From positions 1,860,001 through 1,924,000 of the forward strand of contig NZ_CP039252.1 in the NCBI RefSeq assembly GCF_004795855.1: a DNA stretch of 64,000 nucleotides, written 5' to 3'. Positions within the stretch are counted from its first letter, which is position 1. Each line of letters begins with the position of its first letter. Below are positions 1-8,059 of the stretch, piece by piece. Both the position numbers and the translations under genes were made by a program. The DNA is from Hydrogenophaga sp. PAMC20947 (GTDB lineage: Bacteria > Pseudomonadota > Gammaproteobacteria > Burkholderiales > Burkholderiaceae_C). The notes under the pieces were generated by a model. The model saw nothing but the letters and a program-made list of their open reading frames with translations. It searched no databases and was not told the origin of the DNA.

Positions 1-125
1 TCGAGCGCGGCTTCAAGGGTGAATTGATCGAGGCCGTTGGGCGGGGCGAGCGCGAGCCAGCGGTCCCCACCGACGACGAGGTGGTAGAGCCGCGCAACCG
101 CCGCGCCGTGGTGGTGGTGCGCTGA
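1..125 (+). CDS. OmpA-family outer membrane protein, C-terminal end (partial)
   Basis: Only the last 40 residues are in the window; the reading frame begins at base 3 and stops with TGA at 123-125. The tail contains an EAVGRGE segment followed by EPRNRRAVVVVR, which is how peptidoglycan-binding OmpA/MotB domains usually end (the NRRV-type motif contacts diaminopimelate). The likely role is an outer membrane or lipoprotein anchor to peptidoglycan, but the N-terminal part that would decide between a porin-like and a Pal-like protein lies outside. The next gene follows after 18 bases. Confidence 0.6.
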   Translation, partial: ERGFKGELIEAVGRGEREPAVPTDDEVVEPRNRRAVVVVR

Positions 126-143
126 AACGCCCCCCCAGTGGCT

Positions 144-629
144 ATGGGACCTGCACACGGCCTGAGCCAGGCTCTGCACCACCTCATCCACGGCCAGCGA
201 ACGGCCACGCTGGGCACGCTGGATGCCGATGGTGAGGTATCGCTCTCCCGCGTACCTTATGCCGTGGACCTCCAGGGCAGCTCGCTGATCATCCACATCA
301 GCGCCCTCGCTGCCCACACGGTCCACCTCCAGCGCCACCCCAGGGCGTCGCTGCTGATTGCCGAACGCGAAGTGGACGGCGCTTCGGTACACGCATTGCC
401 CCGCGTGTCCATCGATGTACAGGCCAAGACATGCACCGATAAAGTGCACCAACGGCATGCACAGGCCTGCTATCTCGAGCGCTTTCCTGAAGCCGAATCC
501 ATGATGCAACTGGGCGATTTCAGGTTCGTTCGCTTGCTGCCCCTGGGCGCGCGCCAGGTGGCAGGATTTGGTGCAGCCCGCAGCCTGGATGCATCGGCCA
601 TCGCACAAATTTTGTGCATGGTGGCTTGA
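144..629 (+). CDS. HugZ-like / pyridoxamine 5'-phosphate oxidase-fold FMN-binding protein
   Basis: About 161 residues with the split-barrel flavin fold typical of the PNPOx-like superfamily: an early TLGTLDADGEVSLSRVPYAVD segment, then LIIHISALAAHTVHLQRHPRASLLI, which lines up with FMN-binding strands of HugZ and related haem-utilisation proteins. It is shorter than full HugZ (about 250 residues), so the C-terminal haem-linked domain is absent and the substrate is unknown. ATG at 144 is taken as start; an in-frame GTG at 138 is an alternative, and neither has a clear ribosome binding site. Its stop overlaps the ATG of rluA (TGATG at 627-631), so the two are probably translationally coupled. 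Confidence 0.65.
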   Translation: MGPAHGLSQALHHLIHGQRTATLGTLDADGEVSLSRVPYAVDLQGSSLIIHISALAAHTVHLQRHPRASLLIAEREVDGASVHALPRVSIDVQAKTCTDKVHQRHAQACYLERFPEAESMMQLGDFRFVRLLPLGARQVAGFGAARSLDASAIAQILCMVA

Positions 630-1306
630 TGGTGCACCACAAGGGTGTGAATCTGGTGTTTGAGGATGCGCACCTGCTCGTGCTCGACAAACCTTCGGGG
701 TTGCTGGCGGTGCCCGGGCGCGGCCCGGACAAACAGGATTGCCTCAGCACCCGGGTGCAGGCCATCTGGCCCGACGCCCTGGTCGTGCACCGCCTCGACA
801 TGGCGACGTCGGGCCTGGTGGTGATGGCGCGCGGGCTGGAAGCCCAGCGGCATCTGGGCCTCGCATTCGAAAAACGGCGGGTGTTCAAGCGCTACTGGGC
901 GATCATCGCGGGCGGTTTGCCCAACCCCCTGCCCAACAACGGCTGGAACACCATTGACCTGCCCTTGCTCCTCGACTGGCCCAACCGCCCGCGCAGCACC
1001 GTCAACCACGAGGCCGGCAAACCCAGCGTGACCCATTGGCGGTTGGCCCATGACGCGCCGCCTCATACCCCTGCACCGCACACTGGCATCGCCACACGGG
1101 TAGAACTGGAACCCTTGACTGGCCGCTCCCATCAGTTGCGGGTTCATCTGCAAGCCATCGGCCACCCGATCCTGGGGGACCTGTTGTACGCCGATCCCTC
1201 GCATGCCAGTGCGGCCGACCGGCTCCTGCTGCATGCCCATGCGCTGGCGTTTCCCCACCCTGTGGGCGATGAACCCCTGCGCTTCGAATCATCCTGCCCC
1301 TTTTGA
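629..1306 (+). CDS. rluA: RluA-type pseudouridine synthase
   Basis: Makes pseudouridine in RNA; E. coli RluA modifies 23S rRNA position 746 and some tRNAs. The catalytic HRLDMATSG motif, with the essential Asp, lies near residue 52. A DWPNRP segment and the C-terminal LTGRSHQLRVH and GHPILGD motifs match RluA more closely than RluC or RluD. At about 225 residues it is the short form with no S4 domain. The ATG at 629 overlaps the preceding stop by one base; a GTG at 614 would be inside the upstream gene. The SDR gene begins 11 bases downstream, suggesting one transcript. Confidence 0.85.
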   Translation: MVHHKGVNLVFEDAHLLVLDKPSGLLAVPGRGPDKQDCLSTRVQAIWPDALVVHRLDMATSGLVVMARGLEAQRHLGLAFEKRRVFKRYWAIIAGGLPNPLPNNGWNTIDLPLLLDWPNRPRSTVNHEAGKPSVTHWRLAHDAPPHTPAPHTGIATRVELEPLTGRSHQLRVHLQAIGHPILGDLLYADPSHASAADRLLLHAHALAFPHPVGDEPLRFESSCPF

Positions 1307-1317
1307 ATCCCCACACC

Positions 1318-2097
1318 ATGACCCACACCCCCACCCACTTCACCATCCTGACCGGCGGCTCGCGGGGCATGGGCCTGGCGATGGCACAGCAGCTGATCTC
1401 CAAAGACCGGACCCTGCTGTGCATCTCGCGACAACACAACCCCGAGCTGGAGGCCCAGGCACGCGAGATCGGCGCGCCGCTGCTGCAGTGGCAGCAGGAT
1501 CTGGCCGACACGACCGGCGCCGCGCAGCGGCTGAGGGACTGGCTCGAATTGCTCAGCACAAGCCAGGTTTTGAGCGCAACGCTGATCAACAACGCCGGGG
1601 TCCTCCCGCCCATCGGCCCCATCGATGTCTGCCCGCCAGAAGCCTTGTCCAATGCGCTCAGGGTCGGACTGGAAGCCCCCATGCAGCTCACCGCGGCCTT
1701 TCTGCGCGCCACCGGTGGCTGGGTGGATCAAGGCTGGCGCGGACCACGCAAGGTCCTCAATATTTCGTCTGGCCTCGGCCGAACCGCCATGGCCGCACAA
1801 GCGCCCTATTGCGCTGCGAAAGCGGGCATGGACCACTTCACGCGCTGCTCGGCGCTGGACGAAGCCCAAAGCCCTTTCGGCGCTCGCCTGGTTTCGCTGG
1901 CTCCGGGCGTCATCGATACCGACATGCAAACACAACTGCGCGCCGGTGACCCTGCCCATTTCCCCGACCGTGACCGCTTCGTCGGCCTGAAGGAAGGGGG
2001 GCAGCTCAGCACACCGCAGGCCGCCGCCGCACAGGTCCTGGCCCGGCTGGATCGCGCGAATTTCGGTGACCTGCCCGTGGCCGACGTGCGCGACTGA
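1318..2097 (+). CDS. SDR-family oxidoreductase
   Basis: A classical short-chain dehydrogenase of about 259 residues. The glycine-rich cofactor loop TGGSRGMG lies at the N-terminus, an INNAG motif follows mid-protein, and the catalytic YCAAK (Tyr-x3-Lys) sits before a PGVIDTDMQ loop. The fold uses NAD(P)H to reduce a carbonyl or oxidise an alcohol; the substrate cannot be read from sequence. The closest general resemblance is to sepiapterin-reductase-like SDRs (benzil reductase type). Translation is assigned to ATG 1318; a TTG at 1303 overlaps the rluA stop. It sits between rluA and a phosphatase gene in what looks like a loose operon. Confidence 0.8.
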   Translation: MTHTPTHFTILTGGSRGMGLAMAQQLISKDRTLLCISRQHNPELEAQAREIGAPLLQWQQDLADTTGAAQRLRDWLELLSTSQVLSATLINNAGVLPPIGPIDVCPPEALSNALRVGLEAPMQLTAAFLRATGGWVDQGWRGPRKVLNISSGLGRTAMAAQAPYCAAKAGMDHFTRCSALDEAQSPFGARLVSLAPGVIDTDMQTQLRAGDPAHFPDRDRFVGLKEGGQLSTPQAAAAQVLARLDRANFGDLPVADVRD

Positions 2098-2130
2098 AGC
2101 GCCTGCACACGAACGACTGGAAAGCCTGCT

Positions 2131-2715
2131 TTGCACCGCCGCCAAGCCGCTCAAGCCTTGCTGGGGATGGGCTGGGCCAGCGCCTGGAATGCGCAAGCAC
2201 AACCGGTCGAACCCGTGTCAGATGCTTTTTGGGCGCCTTTGCGCCTGGGTGGCGTCATCGTGCTGATGCGCCACACCCAGACTCTCTCGGGCACAGGCGA
2301 TCCACCCGGTTTCCGGCTGGACAGCTGCGATACACAGCGCAACCTCAGCGCCCACGGACGGACGCAGGCCGCGCGCATCGGCCAGGCGTTTCGGGATGCG
2401 CAGGTGCGGGTAGACGAAGTGCGCTCCAGCGCGTGGTGCCGGTGCGTGGACACAGCAGAGTTGGCCTTTGGCCGCCACAGGGTATGGCCCCCCATCAACT
2501 CGTTTTTCCAGCAGGGTGACCGCGAAGGGCAAACAGCGAAAGCCATGCATTCCCTGCGATCGCACCAGGGGCCTCCCAACCTGGTACTGGTGACCCACCA
2601 GGTCAATATTTCGGCCCTCACGGGTGTCTTTCCTGCCATGGGTGAGGTCTTGCTGGCCCGTGCCGACCCGGCCAACGCAGCCGGAATGACCGTGCTGGCG
2701 CGGCGCGCGCTGTGA
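2131..2715 (+). CDS. Histidine phosphatase family protein, probably exported
   Basis: About 194 residues. After a short basic N-terminus and a hydrophobic stretch ending in Ala-x-Ala (NAQAQ), which looks like a cleavable signal peptide, comes VIVLMRHTQT, the phosphoglycerate-mutase-type RH motif with the phospho-acceptor His. RNLSAHGRTQAARIG, SSAWCRCVDTA and VTHQVN provide the other pocket Arg and His residues. TTG at 2131 is chosen because GGAAAG lies six bases upstream and because it preserves the signal peptide; ATG 2167 would cut it. Substrate unknown. It is the last gene before the bktB promoter region. Confidence 0.7.
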   Translation: MHRRQAAQALLGMGWASAWNAQAQPVEPVSDAFWAPLRLGGVIVLMRHTQTLSGTGDPPGFRLDSCDTQRNLSAHGRTQAARIGQAFRDAQVRVDEVRSSAWCRCVDTAELAFGRHRVWPPINSFFQQGDREGQTAKAMHSLRSHQGPPNLVLVTHQVNISALTGVFPAMGEVLLARADPANAAGMTVLARRAL

Positions 2716-2728
2716 TCCCGTCACCCAG

Positions 2729-2762
2729 TTGACGCCCGTCAAGGCTGGTGTAAGCCTTACAC
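2729..2762. promoter_or_regulatory. Two adjacent palindromes upstream of bktB
   Basis: TTGACG-CC-CGTCAA at 2729-2742 and GTGTAAG-C-CTTACAC at 2748-2762 are two perfect inverted repeats five bases apart, about 75-105 bases before the bktB start. The first could also serve as a -35 element. The arrangement is typical of operators for TetR- or GntR-type fatty-acid regulators, but no regulator is encoded nearby, so the binding protein is unknown. Confidence 0.4.
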
Positions 2763-2835
2763 GCTTACCATGTATGTTGGTCGCCGGCCCGAAGGCCGGG
2801 CGCCACCCACCAGACCCCCCCTACAGGAGACAAGC

Positions 2836-4020
2836 ATGAGCAGAGAAGTCGTCGTCGTCAGCGCAGCCCGCACCGCCATTGGCACTTTTGGCGGTAGCCT
2901 CAAAGATTTACCCCCCACCGAGCTGGGTGCACTGGTCGTCAAGGAAACCCTGGCACGCGCCGGTGTGGACGGCAAAGACGTGGGCCACGTGGTGTTCGGC
3001 CATGTGGTCAACACCGAGCCGCGGGACATGTACCTCTCCCGTGTGGCGGCCGTCAATGGTGGCTGCGCGGAAACCACCCCCGCCTACAACGTCAACCGCC
3101 TCTGCGGCTCAGGCCTGCAGGCCATCGTGAACGCCAGCCAGAGTATCTTGCTGGGCGACACCGATATCGCGATTGGCGGCGGCGCCGAGTGCATGAGCCG
3201 CGCACCCTATGCCAGTCTGTCCACCCGATTCGGCGCGCGCATGGGTGACACCAAAATGATCGACATGATGGTCGGCGCTTTGCACGACCCGTTCCACAAC
3301 ATCCACATGGGTGTGACAGCTGAAAACGTGGCGGCCAAATACGGCATCACCCGCGAGATGCAAGACGCGCTGGCGGTTGAGAGCCACAACCGCGCCCAAC
3401 GCGCTACGGAATCAGGTCGCTTCAAGGACCAGATCGTTCCGGTGATGCTCAAGAGCCGCAAAGGTGAAGTGGCCTGGGCCACCGACGAGCATTTCCGCCC
3501 CGATTGCAAGCCCGAAGACATGGCGAAATTGAAACCTGTTTTCATCAAGGAAAACGGCACCGTGACAGCTGGCAATGCTTCGGGCATCAACGACGCCGCT
3601 GCGGCCGTGGTGCTGATGGAAGCGGGCGCTGCCAAGGCGCGGGGTGCGAAAGCCATGGCCCGCCTGGTCGGCTACGCCCACACAGGTGTGGACCCAAAAA
3701 TCATGGGCGTGGGTCCGATTTCGGCCACTCTGGCGGTACTCAAGAAAACCGGTCTCAGCGTCAACGACCTCGATGTCATTGAGGCCAATGAAGCCTTTGC
3801 GGCCCAGGCCTGCGCCGTGACCAAAGAACTGGGCCTCGACCCTGCCAAGGTCAACCCCAACGGTTCGGGCATTTCGCTGGGCCATCCCATCGGAGCCACC
3901 GGCGCGTTGATCACAGTGAAGGCCTTGTACGAGCTGGAACGCGTGCAAGGCCGTTATGCGCTGGTCACGATGTGCATCGGCGGGGGCCAGGGCATCGCGG
4001 CCATTTTCGAGCGCATCTGA
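2836..4020 (+). CDS. bktB: Beta-ketothiolase BktB (acetyl-CoA C-acyltransferase)
   Basis: Condenses acetyl-CoA with acetyl- or propionyl-CoA, the first step of poly(hydroxyalkanoate) synthesis, or runs in reverse in fatty-acid degradation. The 394 residues match Cupriavidus BktB along their whole length. They carry the acyl-accepting Cys90 (NRLCGSG), His350 in GHPIGATGA and the second catalytic Cys380 in CIGGGQG. AGGAG at 2825-2829 fixes the ATG at 2836, although the frame is open further upstream. A double palindrome precedes the gene. A phasin gene and an acrylyl-CoA reductase elsewhere in the window fit a PHA-accumulating cell. Confidence 0.95.
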   Translation: MSREVVVVSAARTAIGTFGGSLKDLPPTELGALVVKETLARAGVDGKDVGHVVFGHVVNTEPRDMYLSRVAAVNGGCAETTPAYNVNRLCGSGLQAIVNASQSILLGDTDIAIGGGAECMSRAPYASLSTRFGARMGDTKMIDMMVGALHDPFHNIHMGVTAENVAAKYGITREMQDALAVESHNRAQRATESGRFKDQIVPVMLKSRKGEVAWATDEHFRPDCKPEDMAKLKPVFIKENGTVTAGNASGINDAAAAVVLMEAGAAKARGAKAMARLVGYAHTGVDPKIMGVGPISATLAVLKKTGLSVNDLDVIEANEAFAAQACAVTKELGLDPAKVNPNGSGISLGHPIGATGALITVKALYELERVQGRYALVTMCIGGGQGIAAIFERI

Positions 4021-4113
4021 AGTTTCAAAAGCCACAGTGGAACTCCGCAGCCCAGCGGGGTTCCAACCAGGGACCCCGCGCAACAATGCGTGGCCCTTTA
4101 CAGGAGAACGGTG

Positions 4114-4428
4114 ATGTGGAAACAGCTGACGGCGATGTGGATCGCATTCAAAAGTGATGCGCTGCAGCTGTGGTTTGCGCTCGGGCATCCCGATGCGCCA
4201 ACCTGGCTCAAGGCCGGAGCCGCCGCGGTGGTGTTGTACCTGGTCTCACCGGTCGACCTGATCCCGGACATGTTGCCCGTGATTGGCGTGGTGGACGACT
4301 TGATCCTGGTGCCCATGGCTGTGCGGTGGTTGCTGCGCCAACTGCCTCCCCACATTCGCCAGTACGCCCACGAGCGCAGCCGAGGGGGTACCGGCACCCG
4401 AAAGGATACGGCCCGCCCACGCCGGTAG
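4114..4428 (+). CDS. DUF1232 (YkvA-type) small membrane protein
   Basis: About 104 residues. The core YLVSPVDLIPDMLPVIGVVDD, partly a membrane helix, is the signature of the DUF1232/YkvA family, whose function is not established. One hydrophobic segment precedes the motif and the C-terminus is strongly basic. AGGAG at 4102-4106 supports ATG 4114, with an in-frame GTG directly before it. It lies 93 bases after bktB on the same strand and could be read from the same transcript. It ends 37 bases before the convergent 2OG-Fe dioxygenase gene. Confidence 0.8.
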   Translation: MWKQLTAMWIAFKSDALQLWFALGHPDAPTWLKAGAAAVVLYLVSPVDLIPDMLPVIGVVDDLILVPMAVRWLLRQLPPHIRQYAHERSRGGTGTRKDTARPRR

Positions 4429-4465
4429 ATTGGCGCACCCCGCGCCCCCCCTTCGATGGCGATGC

Positions 4466-5209
4466 TCAGTCGCCCTGAAAACCACCCCTGCGGTAGGTCA
4501 GCACCAAGGTATCGCGCCAGCCCATTTCGCCTTCGACCTGTGGCTGGATCGGTGTGCTCTCATGGATGACCCGTGCGTCGTCCAGCAGCAGCAACGACCA
4601 AGGCTCCAGCAGCGTGAATCGCTGCCCATTGGGGCCATTCGCCTCAAACACCCGGCTCTCCCCGCCCTTGATCTGATGCCGCCCGACCATGAAGACGGCG
4701 ACCATATCCACCCCGTCGCGATGTGCGCCCTCGGGTGTCGGTCGACCGATCCCGTCGGTGGTGTCGATGCGAAACAAATGCGCTTCCACGAACCAGGGTC
4801 GGTGGCCATGCAGAGCAGAAGCCGGCTCACCCAACCGAGAGAGGATGCGGGTCCACTCCGGAAGTGACGCCATCGCTGGCTCCATGGGGTCAAACCAGCG
4901 CTGCATGCCGCCGTGCAAGGCGTTGTACTGCAGCGGCTGCCAATGCGCGCGGTGGGCCACCTGCTCGATCTTTGGGCCTTCGACCACAAAGCAGCTGTGG
5001 CGGCGGCTGCGGTACCGGCCTCCGTCCTTCAAATATTCGTCGCTCGGCAAGGCATCCCAGAAGGGCCGCAAGGTGGCCAGCGCGGGTCCATCTGCCTCCA
5101 GCCACGGCTCAACCTGCCCCGCCTCCAGCAGCGCAAAGCCTTGCTGCGCCAAGGCGCTGTCGCGCTCGACCAAGGGAACAAAGGGCGGCTGGAATTCTTG
5201 AATGCTCAT
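4466..5209 (-). CDS. 2OG-Fe dioxygenase family protein
   Basis: About 247 residues resembling the 2OG-Fe dioxygenase family that includes amino-acid hydroxylases such as isoleucine dioxygenase. The iron ligands are visible as AHRDG (His-x-Asp) and the distal His in RVIHEST, and TLVLTYRRG near the end supplies the Arg that would hold 2-oxoglutarate. The likely reaction is hydroxylation of a small molecule or amino acid, substrate unknown. It is a single gene facing the DUF1232 gene, and its start region is divergent from the hemerythrin gene. Confidence 0.75.
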   Translation of the reverse strand: MSIQEFQPPFVPLVERDSALAQQGFALLEAGQVEPWLEADGPALATLRPFWDALPSDEYLKDGGRYRSRRHSCFVVEGPKIEQVAHRAHWQPLQYNALHGGMQRWFDPMEPAMASLPEWTRILSRLGEPASALHGHRPWFVEAHLFRIDTTDGIGRPTPEGAHRDGVDMVAVFMVGRHQIKGGESRVFEANGPNGQRFTLLEPWSLLLLDDARVIHESTPIQPQVEGEMGWRDTLVLTYRRGGFQGD

Positions 5210-5354
5210 GGGCGGTCAGTGTAGCGGTCTCCCCCACACGAGCCGTGCACACATCGCAAAAACACACGCATGTGCGACACGCTCCATGCGCTGGATCAAA
5301 GCTGGAGCGTGGGCGAGGTGTCAAGCTGGCGTTCAACTTCAGCAGGAGGCACAG

Positions 5355-5762
5355 ATGACACCCATTGAATGGACAGAAGCCTTGCAACTGGGCTATGCAC
5401 CCATGGACAGCGTACACAAAGAGTTCGTGACCCTGCTGGCGCAGATGCAAACGGCGGAAGACCCCGAACTCACCGAGCGCTGGCAGGCGGTTCTGACGCA
5501 CACAGAACGCCATTTCGGATCCGAAGACGAATGGATGCGCAAGACCCGCTTTTCCGGAGCCGACAACCACATGCTCCAGCACCGTGTGGTCCTCAACGTC
5601 ATGCGGGAAGGCCTGGTGATGGGCCGGGCAGGCGACCTGCCCCCATTGCGCGAAATGGCTTCTGAGCTGGCGGCCTGGTTCAGCAAACACACGCAGTCGC
5701 AGGATGCAGCCCTGGCTTTGCACATGCGCCGCCAGAAAAAACGGGTGGCCGAGGCCCACTGA
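5355..5762 (+). CDS. Bacteriohemerythrin
   Basis: A 135-residue non-haem di-iron oxygen-binding protein. The canonical ligand set is complete: His21, His49, His53, Glu57, His72, His76, His112 and Asp117, spaced as in single-domain bacterial hemerythrins. Likely roles are oxygen storage, delivery or sensing in the cytoplasm. The frame is open from 5202, but AGGAGG at 5343-5348 upstream of ATG 5355 and the family length decide the start. It is monocistronic, divergent from the dioxygenase gene. Confidence 0.9.
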   Translation: MTPIEWTEALQLGYAPMDSVHKEFVTLLAQMQTAEDPELTERWQAVLTHTERHFGSEDEWMRKTRFSGADNHMLQHRVVLNVMREGLVMGRAGDLPPLREMASELAAWFSKHTQSQDAALALHMRRQKKRVAEAH

Positions 5763-5870
5763 CAACCCCACGGCATCCTTTCAGGCCAAAAACCCTATCA
5801 TTAATAGGGGTAAACCATGTGAGCGACGTATCCGCCCATGGTTATATTGATCGATCTGCAGGAGAGCTCA

Positions 5871-6773
5871 ATGGCCAAAGCCGTCTCGACCGGCGCCACC
5901 ACGGGCGCTGATCACGATCAAACACAAACAACCCACACTGACGCCGACGCCGACGCCGAACCCGATGCCCGTTCAGACGAACCACGGGGTCCATCGGTGT
6001 TTTCACTGCCCCTGGCCCAGCTGACACCCGGTGATCCGGTTCAATGGCTCCGCCTCGGCTGGGCCGATTTCAAGCGCTGCCCCCGCATCGGCCTGTTTTA
6101 CGGCCTGTGTTTTTTCGCCATGGGGCATGCCTTGCTGGCCATGTTCCAAAACGCTCCGGCTTACGTGCTGGCGGTGAGTGCAGGCTTTCTGCTGATGGGG
6201 CCTTTCCTCTGCCTGGGCCTGTACGACGCGAGCAAGGCCATGCAGACGGACAGCCACCGTCCTTCGCTGCGCGCTTCCCTGTTGGCCTGGCGGCCCACAA
6301 AAGGCACCATGGGCATCTTCGCCGGCATGCTGCTCATTCTGGAGTTGCTGTGGGGCCGCGCTTCGCTGGTGGTGTTTGCGGTGACCTTCAACACCATGCC
6401 CTCCACCGAAAAGCTGCTGCCTCAACTGATCGACCCGGAAAACCTGGGGTTTCTGATCACCTACACCGTGGTCGGCGGCGCCTTTGCCAGCCTGATCTTT
6501 GTGACCAGCGTGATTTCGATACCCATGATCATGGACCGCCACACCGATGCCATCTCGGCGGGTCTGACCAGCATCCGTGCCTGCCTTGAAAACCCGGGCG
6601 TCATGTTCATCTGGGGCGCGCTGATCACGCTGTTGATCGCGCTGGCCATGCTGCCCTTTTTCCTCGGCCTTCTGATCGTGGGCCCGGTCATCGGACATGC
6701 CACCTGGCATGCCTACCGACACATCGTGCCCAAAGCAGACGACACCCCCGAAGAGGCTCTGTCCGGCGTCTGA
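5871..6773 (+). CDS. DUF2189 domain integral membrane protein
   Basis: About 300 residues with an Asp/Thr/Ala-rich, probably disordered cytoplasmic N-terminus of about 40 residues. Then comes WLRLGWADF, typical of DUF2189, followed by roughly six hydrophobic segments (for example at residues 75-95, 100-120, 145-170, 200-225 and 245-275). DUF2189 proteins are proteobacterial membrane proteins, often encoded near cytochrome oxidase genes, with no proven function. GGAG just upstream supports ATG 5871 rather than the ATG at 5838. The gene ends directly against the convergent acuI stop. Confidence 0.8.
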   Translation: MAKAVSTGATTGADHDQTQTTHTDADADAEPDARSDEPRGPSVFSLPLAQLTPGDPVQWLRLGWADFKRCPRIGLFYGLCFFAMGHALLAMFQNAPAYVLAVSAGFLLMGPFLCLGLYDASKAMQTDSHRPSLRASLLAWRPTKGTMGIFAGMLLILELLWGRASLVVFAVTFNTMPSTEKLLPQLIDPENLGFLITYTVVGGAFASLIFVTSVISIPMIMDRHTDAISAGLTSIRACLENPGVMFIWGALITLLIALAMLPFFLGLLIVGPVIGHATWHAYRHIVPKADDTPEEALSGV

Positions 6774-7775
6774 TCAGGCGTTGACGTTCACCACCAGACG
6801 GCCTCGCACCTGCCCCGCCAAAATCGCAGGGCCCGCCTGCAGAGCTTCGGCCAATCCAATCTCCTTCGTGATCGACTCCAGCTTGCTGCGGTCCAGGTCG
6901 CGAGCCAACTGTTGCCAGGCGGCTTCACGTTTGGCCAAGGGAGCCATCACACTGTCGATCCCGTAGAGCGTGACGCCACGCAAAATAAAGGGCGCCACAG
7001 AGGCGGGGAAATCCATGCCTTGAGCCAGACCGCAAGCCGCCACCGCACCCCCATAGCGCGTGCTCGCACAGGCATTGGCCAAGGTGTGGCTGCCCACCGA
7101 GTCGACCACGCCGATCCAGCGTTCCTTCTGCATCGGCTTGCCGGGCGCGCTCAGTCCGCTGCGCTCGATCACCTCGGCGGCACCCAGAGCCTTCAGGTAG
7201 ACCCCCTCCTCCAGGCGGCCCGTGGAAGCCACAACGGCATGGCCCATACCCGCCAACAGCGCAATGGCCACACCGCCCACGCCACCGCCAGCGCCGGTGA
7301 CCAGCACCTCGCCGCTGCCGGGCTTAACGCCCGCAGCCTCCCAATGGCGCTGCAGTGCCTGCACGCACAACATGGCGGTATAGCCAGCCGTCCCCAGCGC
7401 CATGGCATCGCGTGCACTCAAGACGTGCGGCAAGGCCACCAGCCAATCGCCTTTCACACGCGCCATTTGTGCCAAACCACCCCAATGGCTTTCTCCAACG
7501 CCGAAACCATTGAGCAAAACCTGATCACCGGCTTTCCAGTTCGGGTGGTCACTGGCAGTTACCGTGCCGGCAAAATCGATGCCGGGCACCAGGGGGAAGC
7601 TGCGCACCACCGGTGCTTGACCGGTGATGGCCAGTCCATCTTTGTAATTGATGGTCGACCATTCGACGCGCACCGTCACATCCCCACTGGCGGGCAACTG
7701 AGATTCGTCGAGTTCGGTCAGTGAGCAGGTGTACCCGGCGTCATCGGTCTTGTTGACCAGCAAAGCTTTGAACAT
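6774..7775 (-). CDS. acuI: Acrylyl-CoA reductase (NADPH), AcuI/YhdH type MDR
   Basis: A 333-residue medium-chain dehydrogenase/reductase without zinc sites, reducing acryloyl-CoA to propionyl-CoA with NADPH. This detoxifies acryloyl-CoA and supplies propionyl-CoA, a BktB substrate. The match to E. coli AcuI runs throughout: NYKDGLAITG, FPLVPGIDFAGTV, GVGESHWGGLAQMARVKGDW, the cofactor loop VTGAGGGVGG, and YGGAVAACGLA near the C-terminus. The start is the ATG at 7773-7775; the frame is open further but the family begins here. Its 5' end overlaps the upstream small membrane gene by 35 bases. Confidence 0.9.
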   Translation of the reverse strand: MFKALLVNKTDDAGYTCSLTELDESQLPASGDVTVRVEWSTINYKDGLAITGQAPVVRSFPLVPGIDFAGTVTASDHPNWKAGDQVLLNGFGVGESHWGGLAQMARVKGDWLVALPHVLSARDAMALGTAGYTAMLCVQALQRHWEAAGVKPGSGEVLVTGAGGGVGGVAIALLAGMGHAVVASTGRLEEGVYLKALGAAEVIERSGLSAPGKPMQKERWIGVVDSVGSHTLANACASTRYGGAVAACGLAQGMDFPASVAPFILRGVTLYGIDSVMAPLAKREAAWQQLARDLDRSKLESITKEIGLAEALQAGPAILAGQVRGRLVVNVNA

Positions 7776-8028
7776 CAGAAGTTTCTCCAGAAAAAGTCTC
7801 AGCGCTCTCGCGCCAGAGTATTGATAACAGCCACCAGCCCATCCCGGCATTGCTCAGGGCGAGCAAAGTGACAAGGACCAACAGGCCACCCGTGGGTTGC
7901 AGCAGGTGCAGGGTCCAGCCCAACACCCAACCCATGACGTTGAACGCCACCATCAGCCAGAACAGCCCTCGCTGGGGTTGCCAGAGTCGGGACAGGGATC
8001 GACGAAGGATGGGGTTGCGAGAAGGCAT
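7741..8028 (-). CDS. Hypothetical small membrane protein with two transmembrane segments
   Basis: 95 residues with a basic N-terminus and two hydrophobic helices, about residues 21-42 and 46-69. The sequence is unlike the overlapping frames and looks like a genuine membrane protein, but I recognise no family. It lies between the acyl-CoA ligase gene (31 bases upstream) and acuI on the same strand. It overlaps the acuI start by 35 bases, so translational coupling is possible. Confidence is limited because only composition and position support it. Confidence 0.55.
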   Translation of the reverse strand: MPSRNPILRRSLSRLWQPQRGLFWLMVAFNVMGWVLGWTLHLLQPTGGLLVLVTLLALSNAGMGWWLLSILWRESAETFSGETSDVQSFAGQQDR

Positions 8029-8059
8029 GCACCATTGTGCAGCGATCCGGCGCCTGCGC

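Noticed and set aside
5793..5809. Short inverted repeat CCCTAT/ATAGGG before the DUF2189 gene
   Set aside because: Only six paired bases with no T run; too weak to call an operator or terminator.
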